Shown here: positions 1 through 5,882 of the stretch, piece after piece
Position numbering within the stretch: position 1 is the first letter of the stretch
How the letters are laid out: every line of letters starts with the position of its first letter
NCBI GenBank assembly: GCA_018829485.1
Contig: JAHJTU010000008.1
Span: 1-10,250 of the forward strand
Direction of reading: 5' to 3'
Source of the DNA: Nanobdellota archaeon
Lineage (GTDB): Archaea > Nanobdellota > Nanobdellia > Pacearchaeales > UBA12030
Length of the DNA: 10,250 nucleotides
Program-made: the position numbers and the translations under genes
Notes under the pieces: model-generated
Databases searched by the model: none
What the model was told of the DNA's origin: nothing
The model's input: the letters and a program-made list of their open reading frames with translations, nothing else

Positions 1-78
1 AAAATCAGGTTCAAAAGGAGTATAATTGCCTATGTAAAAATTCTCATAAGCCCCTTTTTCAACATATTCATCTACCAT
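1..78 (-). CDS. Partial gene, N-terminal 26 residues only, unknown function
   Basis: An open frame begins with ATG at 78 on the minus strand and runs off the left edge with no stop. The visible protein begins MVDEYVEKGAYENFYIGNYT and is acidic and aromatic, with no signal peptide. An AT-rich TATA-like stretch (about 95-111) lies some 25 bases upstream of the ATG, the same spacing as at other genes here, which suggests a leaderless transcript divergent from the secreted-protein gene at 167. Too little is visible to name a family. The frame is short, so its reality rests on the promoter spacing and on having no stop. Confidence 0.55.
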   Translation of the reverse strand, partial: MVDEYVEKGAYENFYIGNYTPFEPDF

Positions 79-94
79 TATCTTTAGAGTGTTT

Positions 95-111
95 TTTAAT
101 TTTTAAATTTA
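95..111 (-). promoter_or_regulatory. TATA-like box for the leftward partial gene
   Basis: On the minus strand this reads as an AT-only block centred on TTTAAAAAT, about 26 bases before the ATG at 78. The position fits an archaeal TATA box driving a leaderless mRNA. The stretch is AT-rich overall, so the call is tentative. Confidence 0.4.
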
Positions 112-135
112 ACTTAACAACATTTGGATTAATAA

Positions 136-146
136 CTTTTATAAAG
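136..146 (+). promoter_or_regulatory. TATA box for the DUF5667/Kazal gene
   Basis: CTTTTATAAAG is a good match to the archaeal TATA consensus. Its centre is about 26 bases before the ATG at 167, which puts the transcript start at or next to the start codon. There is no Shine-Dalgarno site, consistent with leaderless translation. Confidence 0.6.
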
Positions 147-166
147 CATATTCCTTATTTATTAAA

Positions 167-994
167 ATGGCAACAAGAAAGCTTTTTGTATTAATTATTT
201 TATTTTTATTAATTCCGGGAATTTTAGCACAAGTACAAACACAAATTAATGTTGATGTAAAAAAAGCAGGCACAACTCCTGATTCTGGGTTTTATTTTTT
301 TGATGTTGTTTATGATAGCATGAGACTTGCATTTGCTTTTACAGCTGAAAATAGAGCAAGAATAGGATTAGATGTTGCAGATGAAAGATTAGAGGAAATG
401 AAAATTATGACAAATAAACAGAATGAAGAAGCATTTGAAAGAGCAAGAAATGAATATGAAAATAGTATTGAAATAGCTAGCTTATATGTTTTACAAGCAA
501 AAGAAGAAACAAGAAAGAGGTATGGGCAAATGTTGCAAGTTCATATTATGGCAATGCAGCAAATACAGGAGATGACATCAATTCAGAATAAGCAGGGAAT
601 TGATAATGCATTACAATCATTAGAAAAATCATCTGAGAATTTTGGTAAATTTGGTGAAATACAATTCCCAGAACAGAATATTGGAAAAGAGCCATGTATT
701 TGCACTATGGAATTTGAACCAGTATGTTGTGCTGATGGAAATGTTTATTCTAATGCATGCTTTGCAAAATGTGCAGGAGTAGCAGTTGCATATAAGATGA
801 GTGTTTATGATATTAATCCTGATAATCCTGGAAAATGCAATCCTGGAAAAAAAGGCGGAATTGAAGGTGCATTAGAAACTACTAAGATGACAGCAGAAAT
901 TAAACAAGGTGAATCTGGAGGACAGGCACATGAACAAGCAGACACAGGAACATCAGCACAAGAAAAAACAACAGAAGTTGCAATAACACCATAA
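167..994 (+). CDS. Secreted DUF5667-like protein with a Kazal-like cysteine domain
   Basis: This 275-residue protein starts with a clear signal peptide: MATRKL, then a hydrophobic core, then a likely cut after Ala21 before Gln22. There is no lipobox cysteine. Residues about 34-160 contain PDSGFYFFD, then charged helices with AENRARIGLDVADERLEEM, which matches the DUF5667 pattern seen in exported archaeal and bacterial proteins. Residues 177-224 resemble a Kazal/follistatin-type inhibitor domain: C177-x-C179, x7, C187, x10, C198, x3, C202, ending at C224, with PVC, ADG and YSNAC in the expected places. The glycine that normally follows the third cysteine is Cys188, giving a seventh cysteine. 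The tail is low-complexity (Thr, Ala, Gln, Glu) and could be a wall-spanning linker. Inhibition of a protease is a family-based guess; the domain could also just bind proteins outside the cell. The start fits the TATA spacing. Confidence 0.8.
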   Translation: MATRKLFVLIILFLLIPGILAQVQTQINVDVKKAGTTPDSGFYFFDVVYDSMRLAFAFTAENRARIGLDVADERLEEMKIMTNKQNEEAFERARNEYENSIEIASLYVLQAKEETRKRYGQMLQVHIMAMQQIQEMTSIQNKQGIDNALQSLEKSSENFGKFGEIQFPEQNIGKEPCICTMEFEPVCCADGNVYSNACFAKCAGVAVAYKMSVYDINPDNPGKCNPGKKGGIEGALETTKMTAEIKQGESGGQAHEQADTGTSAQEKTTEVAITP

Positions 995-997
995 ATC

Positions 998-1033
998 TTT
1001 TTATTTTATTTTTCTCTTTTTTCTTATTTTTTC
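998..1033 (+). terminator. T-rich tract ending the rightward gene
   Basis: Directly after the stop at 994 come five runs of four to six T within 36 bases (TTTTT, TTTT, TTTTT, TTTTTT and again later), with no hairpin. Archaeal RNA polymerase can terminate at such U-rich tracts. The tract also codes for the lysine/arginine-rich C-terminus of the convergent gene, so its composition has a second explanation. Confidence 0.4.
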
Positions 1034-1702
1034 TTGTTCCTGAATATAAGAATCTCCAATTGGATTTAAAAAAAGTTCTTCTACTGGTGTTAATCTTTCA
1101 TCAAAAGAAGTAATTAATTCTGGTTCATTATCTTTCCTGTTTTTTTGCAAGTCTTTGCTTAATGGAATCATTCTTTCTAATCCTCCTTCACTTATACTTG
1201 TTCCTTGTGAAGACGAGTATGAAGTATTTTCATAATTAGATGATTGATATTCTGTTGTAGAACCATAAAATGGCTGTTCTGTTGTTGAAGAATATGAAAT
1301 TCCCTTTTCTTCTTGATTCATTCTTTGATATGTCTCTTGTCTTTGCCTTGTTTGCCTTTCTTGTATTTGTGTTTGCTCTTGATTCAGTCTTTCTTTTGAT
1401 GGAACACTTATACCAAGAATTTCTTCTATTTCTCTTTCTTCTTCTGGCAAAGAAAAACTTGTGCCTGTATTCGTACCTGCTGTTGGTGCTTCTGAAATAA
1501 AACTTTCTTTATCTATTTCTAATTCTTCCTTGTCTTCTATTTTTTGTTCCTTCTCTTTTTGTTCTTTCTCTTTTTGTTCCTGGTGTTTGTGTTCTTTTTC
1601 TCTGGTTTCTTTTTCAGGCTTCTTTTTTTCTTTATTCTTCTCAGGCTTTTCATCTATGTTCTCTTCTTTCTTTTGCTTATTATTTTTCTTTTTAACAGCC
1701 AT
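1001..1702 (-). CDS. Highly charged low-complexity protein, unknown function
   Basis: This 233-residue protein is not recognised. Residues 1-65 are almost entirely Lys, Glu and Gln, with repeats of QKEKE. A middle part (about 85-130) is Glu/Arg/Gln-rich and could form helix, with the conserved-looking core EEREIEEILGISVPSKERL. Residues 135-175 are rich in Ser, Thr, Tyr and Gln. The C-terminal 50 residues look more ordered (SFDERLTPVEELFLNPIGDS) and end in a basic tail, IRKKRKIK. There is no signal peptide or membrane segment. Mostly it should be disordered. The core and C-terminal segments may be short binding motifs. It ends six bases from the convergent secreted-protein gene. It lies just downstream of the 469-aa gene, with which it shares an exact 22-base segment. 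A TATA box 23-28 bases upstream supports the ATG at 1702. Confidence 0.7.
   Translation of the reverse strand: MAVKKKNNKQKKEENIDEKPEKNKEKKKPEKETREKEHKHQEQKEKEQKEKEQKIEDKEELEIDKESFISEAPTAGTNTGTSFSLPEEEREIEEILGISVPSKERLNQEQTQIQERQTRQRQETYQRMNQEEKGISYSSTTEQPFYGSTTEYQSSNYENTSYSSSQGTSISEGGLERMIPLSKDLQKNRKDNEPELITSFDERLTPVEELFLNPIGDSYIQEQEKIRKKRKIK
1638..1659. repeat. Copy 1 of an exact 22-base direct repeat (IDEKPEK coding)
   Basis: These 22 bases are identical to 1975-1996. Both copies are read in the same codon frame on the minus strand and encode the peptide IDEKPEK, near the N-terminus of the 233-aa protein here and in the C-terminal third of the 469-aa protein at the other copy. Confidence 0.8.
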
Positions 1703-1720
1703 GTAAAATAAAAGAAATCT

Positions 1721-1730
1721 GATTATAAAT
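1721..1730 (-). promoter_or_regulatory. TATA box for the charged 233-aa protein
   Basis: The minus strand reads ATTTATAATC, centred about 24 bases before the ATG at 1702. This suggests that the gene has its own leaderless transcript although it lies only 46 bases behind the 469-aa gene. Confidence 0.5.
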
Positions 1731-1748
1731 TATTAACTATTGACAAAT

Positions 1749-3158
1749 TTATTGACCAGGAACAGAAGTAAATTCAAACATTGGAGTTGGCATTCCATGT
1801 GCTTTTTTGTAAGTATCATACATCTTATAAGCTGTTTTTGTTGCTTTTGTTTCTGCAAGTAATTCTCTTATTTGCTTTTCAAGAAATGTTTCTCTTCTTG
1901 GTCTTTCCATTTCCTTCTTTTTTGATTTTGATGTTCCAAAAAGAGAATCCCATATGCTTTTGGATTTTGCTTTTTTCTCAGGCTTTTCATCTATGTATCT
2001 CATTAAATCTTCATGAATTGGTTCTAATGTATCTGCTGTAACTCCTTCTACTAATCTTAATCCTTCAAAAACTTCTGATTTTTCAATTTCTTTTTTTAAT
2101 AAATTGTATTCATCTTCATTTAATACATATGACTTTAACACCATACTTGTTCTTCCACTATGAACATAATGTGTTGACTCTCCTTTGCTTGCAATTCTTG
2201 GTAACCCTCTGAATGAAAAATCAACAAACAAACACGCATATAAATTCTGCCTTAATCTTGCATTTTGGAAATTTTCAGGAAATTCTTTTGCACTTATTGC
2301 TCTTCTTACACTATCTATATCAAATTTAGATATTCCTAAAAGCTGCAATTCAAGAACAACAGTGTTAAATGCAGTAACAAGATCTGCTCTGCTCAAGTCT
2401 CTGTTCATCATCATTAATTCTTCTGATGCCTTTAAATATGGTTTAACCCACCTTGTGTAAAGTTTTAATGCATTTACTTGGCTTTTCAAATATGATTTTT
2501 GCAATCCATATCTGGTTCTTAATTCTTTTTCACTTCTATCAACCCAATCAAGAAATTCTGCAACTCTTGGCTTAAGGATTCTTTTAACTCTTTCATTTAA
2601 ATCTAATTTATCAACATCATTTGGATTCTTAGCTCTCATAAATGCATCTCTTAATGTTATAAAATCAAGCTGCTGACTTAACATGTTAATACTTGCTCCG
2701 CCCTTTCTTATGTCAACCCTGTCCATCCATATTTGTTTTAATGATAGTAATCCAGCTTCTTTTGTTTTTTCATCTTTGCTTCTGTATGCATCATAATTAC
2801 TTAATCTTATTTCAAATTCTTTTAAATCATAAACAAGATTTAGAACACTCCTCATTACTGTGTTAATAGTTCCAAGAATTTTCATTCCTTGTTCCTGCAT
2901 TCTTGTTGCTCTCATTCCTATATCTGCAAAATATCCACTTCCAGGAGAAGCTGTAAAATTATCAACAAGCTTTTCTACTTTTAATCCCAAACCAAGATTT
3001 TCCTGCATAAAATCCAAAACCCAGAAATAAACTGGTTCTAATGTTTCTGCAAAAGCATCGTAATTTAATTTGTATTCTGTTAGGGGCTTGGCTTTCTGAA
3101 ATTTGCCTGCTTTTTTAATACCTCTTACTTTTCCGATAAGCTCATCTATATCTACCAT
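1749..3158 (-). CDS. Conserved-looking helical protein of 469 aa, unknown function
   Basis: I do not recognise this protein. It is soluble, with no signal peptide or membrane segment, and looks mainly alpha-helical. The N-terminal 30 residues are basic. Residues about 30-330 form a long helical body with distinctive stretches such as FTASPGSGYFADIGMRATRM, RKGGASINMLSQQLDFITLR and RYGLQKSYLKSQVNALKLYT. Residues 310-385 look more mixed alpha/beta. Residues 390-430 are a lysine-rich hinge containing IDEKPEKKAKSKS, followed by an amphipathic helix and FEFTSVPGQ at the end. I see no nucleotide-binding motif, metal site or catalytic triad. A structural or scaffold role is possible but unproven. The start is plausible: there is a weak AGAGA just upstream, and two TATA-like boxes lie at 3172-3179 and 3189-3196. 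It may also be read through from the small-gene run 40 bases upstream. Confidence 0.75.
   Translation of the reverse strand: MVDIDELIGKVRGIKKAGKFQKAKPLTEYKLNYDAFAETLEPVYFWVLDFMQENLGLGLKVEKLVDNFTASPGSGYFADIGMRATRMQEQGMKILGTINTVMRSVLNLVYDLKEFEIRLSNYDAYRSKDEKTKEAGLLSLKQIWMDRVDIRKGGASINMLSQQLDFITLRDAFMRAKNPNDVDKLDLNERVKRILKPRVAEFLDWVDRSEKELRTRYGLQKSYLKSQVNALKLYTRWVKPYLKASEELMMMNRDLSRADLVTAFNTVVLELQLLGISKFDIDSVRRAISAKEFPENFQNARLRQNLYACLFVDFSFRGLPRIASKGESTHYVHSGRTSMVLKSYVLNEDEYNLLKKEIEKSEVFEGLRLVEGVTADTLEPIHEDLMRYIDEKPEKKAKSKSIWDSLFGTSKSKKKEMERPRRETFLEKQIRELLAETKATKTAYKMYDTYKKAHGMPTPMFEFTSVPGQ
1975..1996. repeat. Copy 2 of the exact 22-base direct repeat
   Basis: Identical to 1638-1659 and 337 bases from it. 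It encodes YIDEKPEKK in the 469-aa protein, just before a lysine-rich stretch. The flanking bases differ, so the identity is local. Confidence 0.8.
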
Positions 3159-3198
3159 TCTCTCTTTTGTATTATATAGAATCGGGGATTTTTAATCT

Positions 3199-3582
3199 TT
3201 ATTGTTTTATCTTTTCACAAACATCATTCCAATTTCCATAATCTAAAACTTGTTCTAAGTCATACTTTTCTTCTAATCTTTGCATTTCTTGTCTGCCTTT
3301 TTTATTTGTTGAATACTTTTCTTGTTCCTCTTTTTCTTCATGTATATCCACATAACCTTGAGATACCCATATTTCAAGTAATTCTTTTGGATGGTATTCT
3401 GGTGGCCATCTTAATATTGTCTTGAGTTTCACACTTGCTTGTACAAGATAATCAACAAGTTCATTTTCTTTTATGCCATTTGGAAAATTATTGTCTATTA
3501 TCTTGTATATAAGCCATTCTCTTGCTAAATACCAGTTTGGATTTAAAGTTAATAAGCCATTAGTTGCTATGTATTGTGCCAT
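3199..3582 (-). CDS. Small soluble protein, possibly winged-helix-like, unknown
   Basis: The protein is 127 aa from the ATG at 3582. A GTG at 3594 could extend it by four residues, but that GTG sits inside the Shine-Dalgarno-like GGTGG, which lies 8 bases before the ATG, so I prefer 3582. The upstream gene stops at 3584, so the two genes nearly touch and are probably translationally coupled. The protein has WYLAREWLIYKIID, then NGIKENELVDYLVQA, then a long charged segment, KGRQEMQRLEEKYDLEQVL. The helix-turn-helix rhythm in residues 20-95 is weakly reminiscent of a winged-helix fold, but there is no motif match I can defend. It is the last gene of the eight-gene run. Confidence 0.65.
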   Translation of the reverse strand: MAQYIATNGLLTLNPNWYLAREWLIYKIIDNNFPNGIKENELVDYLVQASVKLKTILRWPPEYHPKELLEIWVSQGYVDIHEEKEEQEKYSTNKKGRQEMQRLEEKYDLEQVLDYGNWNDVCEKIKQ

Positions 3583-3583
3583 T

Positions 3584-3886
3584 TTATCTTCCACCTTTTA
3601 TCATTTCTTTATAATACCATGAAATATCAGAGAGTTTGGTTTTGATTTGTGCTGTTCTTGATATCTTGCTTTCTTCTTTTACAGATAATACAGCAACAAT
3701 GAAATCAACCATTGCTAATGGCAGGAAATTTTCTATTTCCACTTCTTTATTTTTTGTTCTTTTCAGGCAATTTTCTATTGCTTCTCTTATATAATGGATT
3801 TTAAGATTATCCACATTATCATCTTCTAATGGCTGTAATTCCTCAAGTAAGAATATTATTTCCTCTTTTGTTATTTTTTTGCACAT
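3584..3886 (-). CDS. Small helical protein, unknown function
   Basis: From the ATG at 3886 this gives 100 residues, MCKKITKEEIIFLLEELQPL at the N-terminus. An in-frame ATG at 3940 would add 18 residues but overlap the previous gene by 44 bases. The added residues are low in helix-forming character, so I prefer 3886, which leaves a 10-base gap. Neither start has a Shine-Dalgarno site, and reinitiation after the upstream stop at 3897 is likely. The body is helical, with a hydrophobic helix FLPLAMVDFIVAVLSV at about residues 53-68 that is too short and too mixed to call a membrane span. The C-terminal MIKGGR codons also carry the ribosome site of the next gene. No family is recognised. Confidence 0.55.
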   Translation of the reverse strand: MCKKITKEEIIFLLEELQPLEDDNVDNLKIHYIREAIENCLKRTKNKEVEIENFLPLAMVDFIVAVLSVKEESKISRTAQIKTKLSDISWYYKEMIKGGR

Positions 3887-3896
3887 GCTTGTATTT

Positions 3897-4103
3897 TTAC
3901 TTAAAAACCTGAATTTTGAATTTGTTTGAAATACCATCATTAATATTATGCAATCTTACTGTTAATCCATTGTAATGATATACTGCTACTTGTCCTAATG
4001 GAAATGCCCAAAAACCAACTTTCTGTGCTTCTTTTTCAAGCATTTCTTTTATTTCTAAATAATCATCTTCTCTTTCAAAACTTATTTTTTGTATTTGCAT
4101 CAT
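3897..4103 (-). CDS. Small protein of 68 aa, unknown function
   Basis: The start is decided by a strong ribosome site, GGAGG, 8 bases before the ATG at 4103. A second ATG follows directly. The protein has an acidic amphipathic helix (EDDYLEIKEMLEKEAQKVGF), then strands WAFPLGQVAVYHYNGLTVRL and a lysine-rich end. This alpha-beta-beta layout looks like a small compact domain. It could be a DNA- or protein-binding module, but nothing specific is seen. It lies 15 bases after the 91-aa gene, in the same run. Confidence 0.65.
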   Translation of the reverse strand: MMQIQKISFEREDDYLEIKEMLEKEAQKVGFWAFPLGQVAVYHYNGLTVRLHNINDGISNKFKIQVFK

Positions 4104-4118
4104 TTTCCTTTCCTCCTT

Positions 4119-4394
4119 TTATTTTTTTGATACATAATATTCTACTTTACATAATTTTTCTTCAGTATCCTCTGAAGCTTCTCTAAAAGAACCTGCTGGT
4201 GTGATAAGGACTTGAGTACCATCTCCATTGATAAAAACATAATCATAATTATTTTTTTTAGCTAATTCTGCAGCATCCCACAAAACATCTGCAAAATCAT
4301 ACTCTTCATTTAATTCATGTGATTTAGAGTCAACTAATTTTAATTGTCCTGAATCAACAAATTCTTTGACACTCTCTTCAAGATTTTTTCTCAT
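4119..4394 (-). CDS. Small protein sharing a module with its upstream neighbour
   Basis: The ATG at 4394 follows a GGGGG ribosome site by about 5 bases and gives 91 residues. An earlier in-frame ATG at 4424 lacks this site and would deepen the overlap with the upstream gene, which ends at 4378. Residues 38-88 (ELAKKNNYDYVFINGDG, ending KVEYYV) match the C-terminus of the 280-aa protein encoded just upstream (FAKEQGYDYVLLEGEN, ending QVKYYV). The spacing between the two blocks is 31 versus 35 residues. The 91-aa protein therefore looks like a free-standing copy of that module, which has alpha-beta character: a helix, then a YDYV strand, then a VxYYV strand. The fold and function are not known to me. 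Expression is probably coupled to the upstream gene through the 17-base overlap. Confidence 0.65.
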   Translation of the reverse strand: MRKNLEESVKEFVDSGQLKLVDSKSHELNEEYDFADVLWDAAELAKKNNYDYVFINGDGTQVLITPAGSFREASEDTEEKLCKVEYYVSKK

Positions 4395-5220
4395 TCTTTC
4401 CCCCTCTTTTATTTTCCTTAACATAATATTTTACTTGTGTTGGTCCATCTTTATCTGCACGCATTTCTTGGAGAAAACTATCTGCATCATATCTTTTTTC
4501 CAAACCCCTTAAATCATAGTTTTCCCCCTCTAAAAGAACATAATCATATCCTTGCTCTTTTGCAAATTTAATTGTTTCATCAACTCTATCTTCTAAAGAA
4601 AAACAACTTCTAAGATAATCAAAATCCATTAATCTTAATTCTCGTGCTGGAATGAATTTTGCATCTTTTTTTATTTGTATTTGCCTACTTCTAAGATCAA
4701 CATTTTTAATATCTTCATCACTTTTATCTTTGTTATATACTTCCATCCAGATTCTTGCTTGTTTGAATCCTCCTTTAACTCTTTCAATAAGAAATCCATC
4801 TCTTGACTTGTTTCTTTCTTTTAATTCATCTATTTCTCTTTCCTTTTCTTCTGTTTCTAATTTATGGTCTATTAAACCTGCAAGTGTTCCAGCATTTTCA
4901 AAATCCCTTATTTCTTTGTCAGTATATTTTGGCTCCAAATATGCAGGATCACAATACTTTCTAGAATAAATTTTTTTAGATATCTTGTTATCATTATCTG
5001 AAATAATTATAGTATACTTATGTGTGCTTTCACCCCCACAATCACCAATACATCCTCCAGTATATGTTGATAGATGATACTCTAAATTTATATTATACCC
5101 ATCAAATTCTCCATTGTAGATATCACTATTTGGTTTATTCCACTTTATTTTTCCTTCTTTTGTTAATCTTATTATTTTTGGGATTGTGTTTATGAGATTT
5201 TTTTCTTTTTCTTCAGTCAT
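4378..5220 (-). CDS. Multi-domain protein of 280 aa, unknown function
   Basis: The ATG at 5220 follows GAGGTGG by about 5 bases and overlaps the stop of the previous gene by 8 bases, so it is preferred over the ATG at 5259. Residues 9-85 (IPKIIRLTKEGKIKW, FDGYNINLEYHL, YTIIISDNDNKI) look like a beta-rich module of a type seen in many small bacterial proteins, with the form 'gk.W..... g..i.L ... y.l.I.d'. Inserted in it are C57 and C61 (GGCIGDCGG), with C90 nearby, a possible metal or disulphide site. Residues 110-140 are a charged helix, likely coiled coil. Residues 200-267 hold the YDYV...VKYYV module shared with the 91-aa neighbour. The tail is lysine-rich. No catalytic motif is seen. It is the largest member of the small-gene run. 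Confidence 0.65.
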   Translation of the reverse strand: MTEEKEKNLINTIPKIIRLTKEGKIKWNKPNSDIYNGEFDGYNINLEYHLSTYTGGCIGDCGGESTHKYTIIISDNDNKISKKIYSRKYCDPAYLEPKYTDKEIRDFENAGTLAGLIDHKLETEEKEREIDELKERNKSRDGFLIERVKGGFKQARIWMEVYNKDKSDEDIKNVDLRSRQIQIKKDAKFIPARELRLMDFDYLRSCFSLEDRVDETIKFAKEQGYDYVLLEGENYDLRGLEKRYDADSFLQEMRADKDGPTQVKYYVKENKRGGKNEKKS

Positions 5221-5473
5221 TTTGCACCACCTCTTGATATTCTCTAATGAATTCTTCAACTTGTTCTAATCCCCGGTATTCCTTATATCCCCAAAGAACA
5301 AGCGGAGAATAAGGTTCAGAATGTGGTCCTTGTTGCATAAATTTAATATCAGATTCTAAAAACATCTCATAAGCTTTCCTATCATCATCACTAAAATTAA
5401 AAAATAAAGTTGGAGTATCTTTTCTTAATATATTTCTTAGATTTTCTGTTCTTCTTTCCCTTGTCTTACTCAT
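5213..5473 (-). CDS. Glutaredoxin-fold-like protein lacking CxxC, copy 2
   Basis: This 86-residue protein is a tandem paralogue of the 72-aa product encoded upstream: its residues 21-79 align without gaps to residues 11-69 of the neighbour, with 26 of 59 positions identical. The layout fits a short thioredoxin/glutaredoxin fold: strand PTLFFN, helix RKAYEMFLES, strand DIKFM, then SPLVLWG (a proline before the strand, like the cis-proline), strand KEYRG and helix LEQVEEFIREY. At the place of the CxxC redox centre it has SDDD, and the protein has no cysteine at all. If the fold is right, it cannot do dithiol chemistry and may bind a protein or ligand. An extra 20 basic residues precede the domain. 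GAGG lies 9 bases before the ATG. The fold is my inference from the pattern only. Confidence 0.65.
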   Translation of the reverse strand: MSKTRERRTENLRNILRKDTPTLFFNFSDDDRKAYEMFLESDIKFMQQGPHSEPYSPLVLWGYKEYRGLEQVEEFIREYQEVVQND

Positions 5474-5485
5474 TTTTTATTTCCT

Positions 5486-5704
5486 CTAGTTTTTTGCATA
5501 ATCATTAAGAAACCTTTCGAATTGCCTATATCCAACATATTGTCTAAAACCCCAATTAACAACAGGGGTTGTTTCAAATGAACATGGGCCTTCAATATGA
5601 CAATCAATCTTTTTCTCTAGAATCATTTCATATGCTCTTGAATCATCATTAGTTGAATTCATGTATAATGTTGGTTTGCTTCTACTCTCTTTTTCTTCAT
5701 TCAT
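5486..5704 (-). CDS. Glutaredoxin-fold-like protein lacking CxxC, copy 1
   Basis: This 72-residue paralogue of the next gene has the same order: PTLYMN, DSRAYEMILE, IDCHIEGP, TPVVNWG, RQYVGY, RQFERFLNDY. The TP before a strand and the later VGY resemble the cis-Pro and the GG corner of glutaredoxins. The redox site position reads TNDD. Two cysteines are present (C35 and C41) but in other places, so classical glutaredoxin activity is unlikely. The gene overlaps the upstream 57-aa gene by 8 bases and has GAGGAG about 10 bases before its ATG. The stop TAG forms part of the ribosome site of the next gene. Function is unknown. A partner-binding role alongside the second copy is speculation. Confidence 0.65.
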   Translation of the reverse strand: MNEEKESRSKPTLYMNSTNDDSRAYEMILEKKIDCHIEGPCSFETTPVVNWGFRQYVGYRQFERFLNDYAKN

Positions 5705-5870
5705 TTTCCACTTTCTCCTCTAGATTTTCATATTCTTTTGAATCTGCAATTTTTCTTAGAACTTTCAAAAGCCTTACTGGAGAAGGAGGATTAAACACAT
5801 TAGAACCTGCATAATCTATACTATTATACCATTCTTGAACCCTATAATTTTCCTCTTTTTCTTCTGCCAT
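5697..5870 (-). CDS. First small gene of the run, 57 aa, unknown function
   Basis: An open frame from the ATG at 5870 to the TGA at 5697-5699 encodes 57 residues, beginning MAEEKEENYRVQEWYNSIDY. It is acidic, with an aromatic N-terminal part, then NPPSPVRLLKVLRKIADS, a probable amphipathic helix, and an acidic end. No family is recognised. Its reality is supported by the 8-base overlap with the next gene, the usual codon style, and its position directly beside the divergent regulatory region. No clear ribosome site precedes the ATG, so it may be leaderless. An AAAATAC box about 20 bases upstream could be its promoter. It would be the first gene of the transcript that ends near 3199. Confidence 0.6.
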   Translation of the reverse strand: MAEEKEENYRVQEWYNSIDYAGSNVFNPPSPVRLLKVLRKIADSKEYENLEEKVENE

Positions 5871-5882
5871 ACAAAAACATAG

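Noticed and set aside
1270..1706. Plus-strand frames rich in Phe, Leu, Ser and Cys that look like membrane proteins
   Set aside because: They are the complement of Lys/Glu-rich codons of the 233-aa gene. The hydrophobic look is a by-product.
3180..3190. AATCGGGGATT palindrome between the 127-aa and 469-aa genes as a terminator
   Set aside because: The stem is only four base pairs and no T run follows on the coding (minus) strand.
3887..3940. Upstream ATG at 3940 for the 100-aa gene
   Set aside because: It overlaps the previous gene by 44 bases, has no ribosome site, and adds residues that look unlike the rest of the protein. It cannot be fully excluded.
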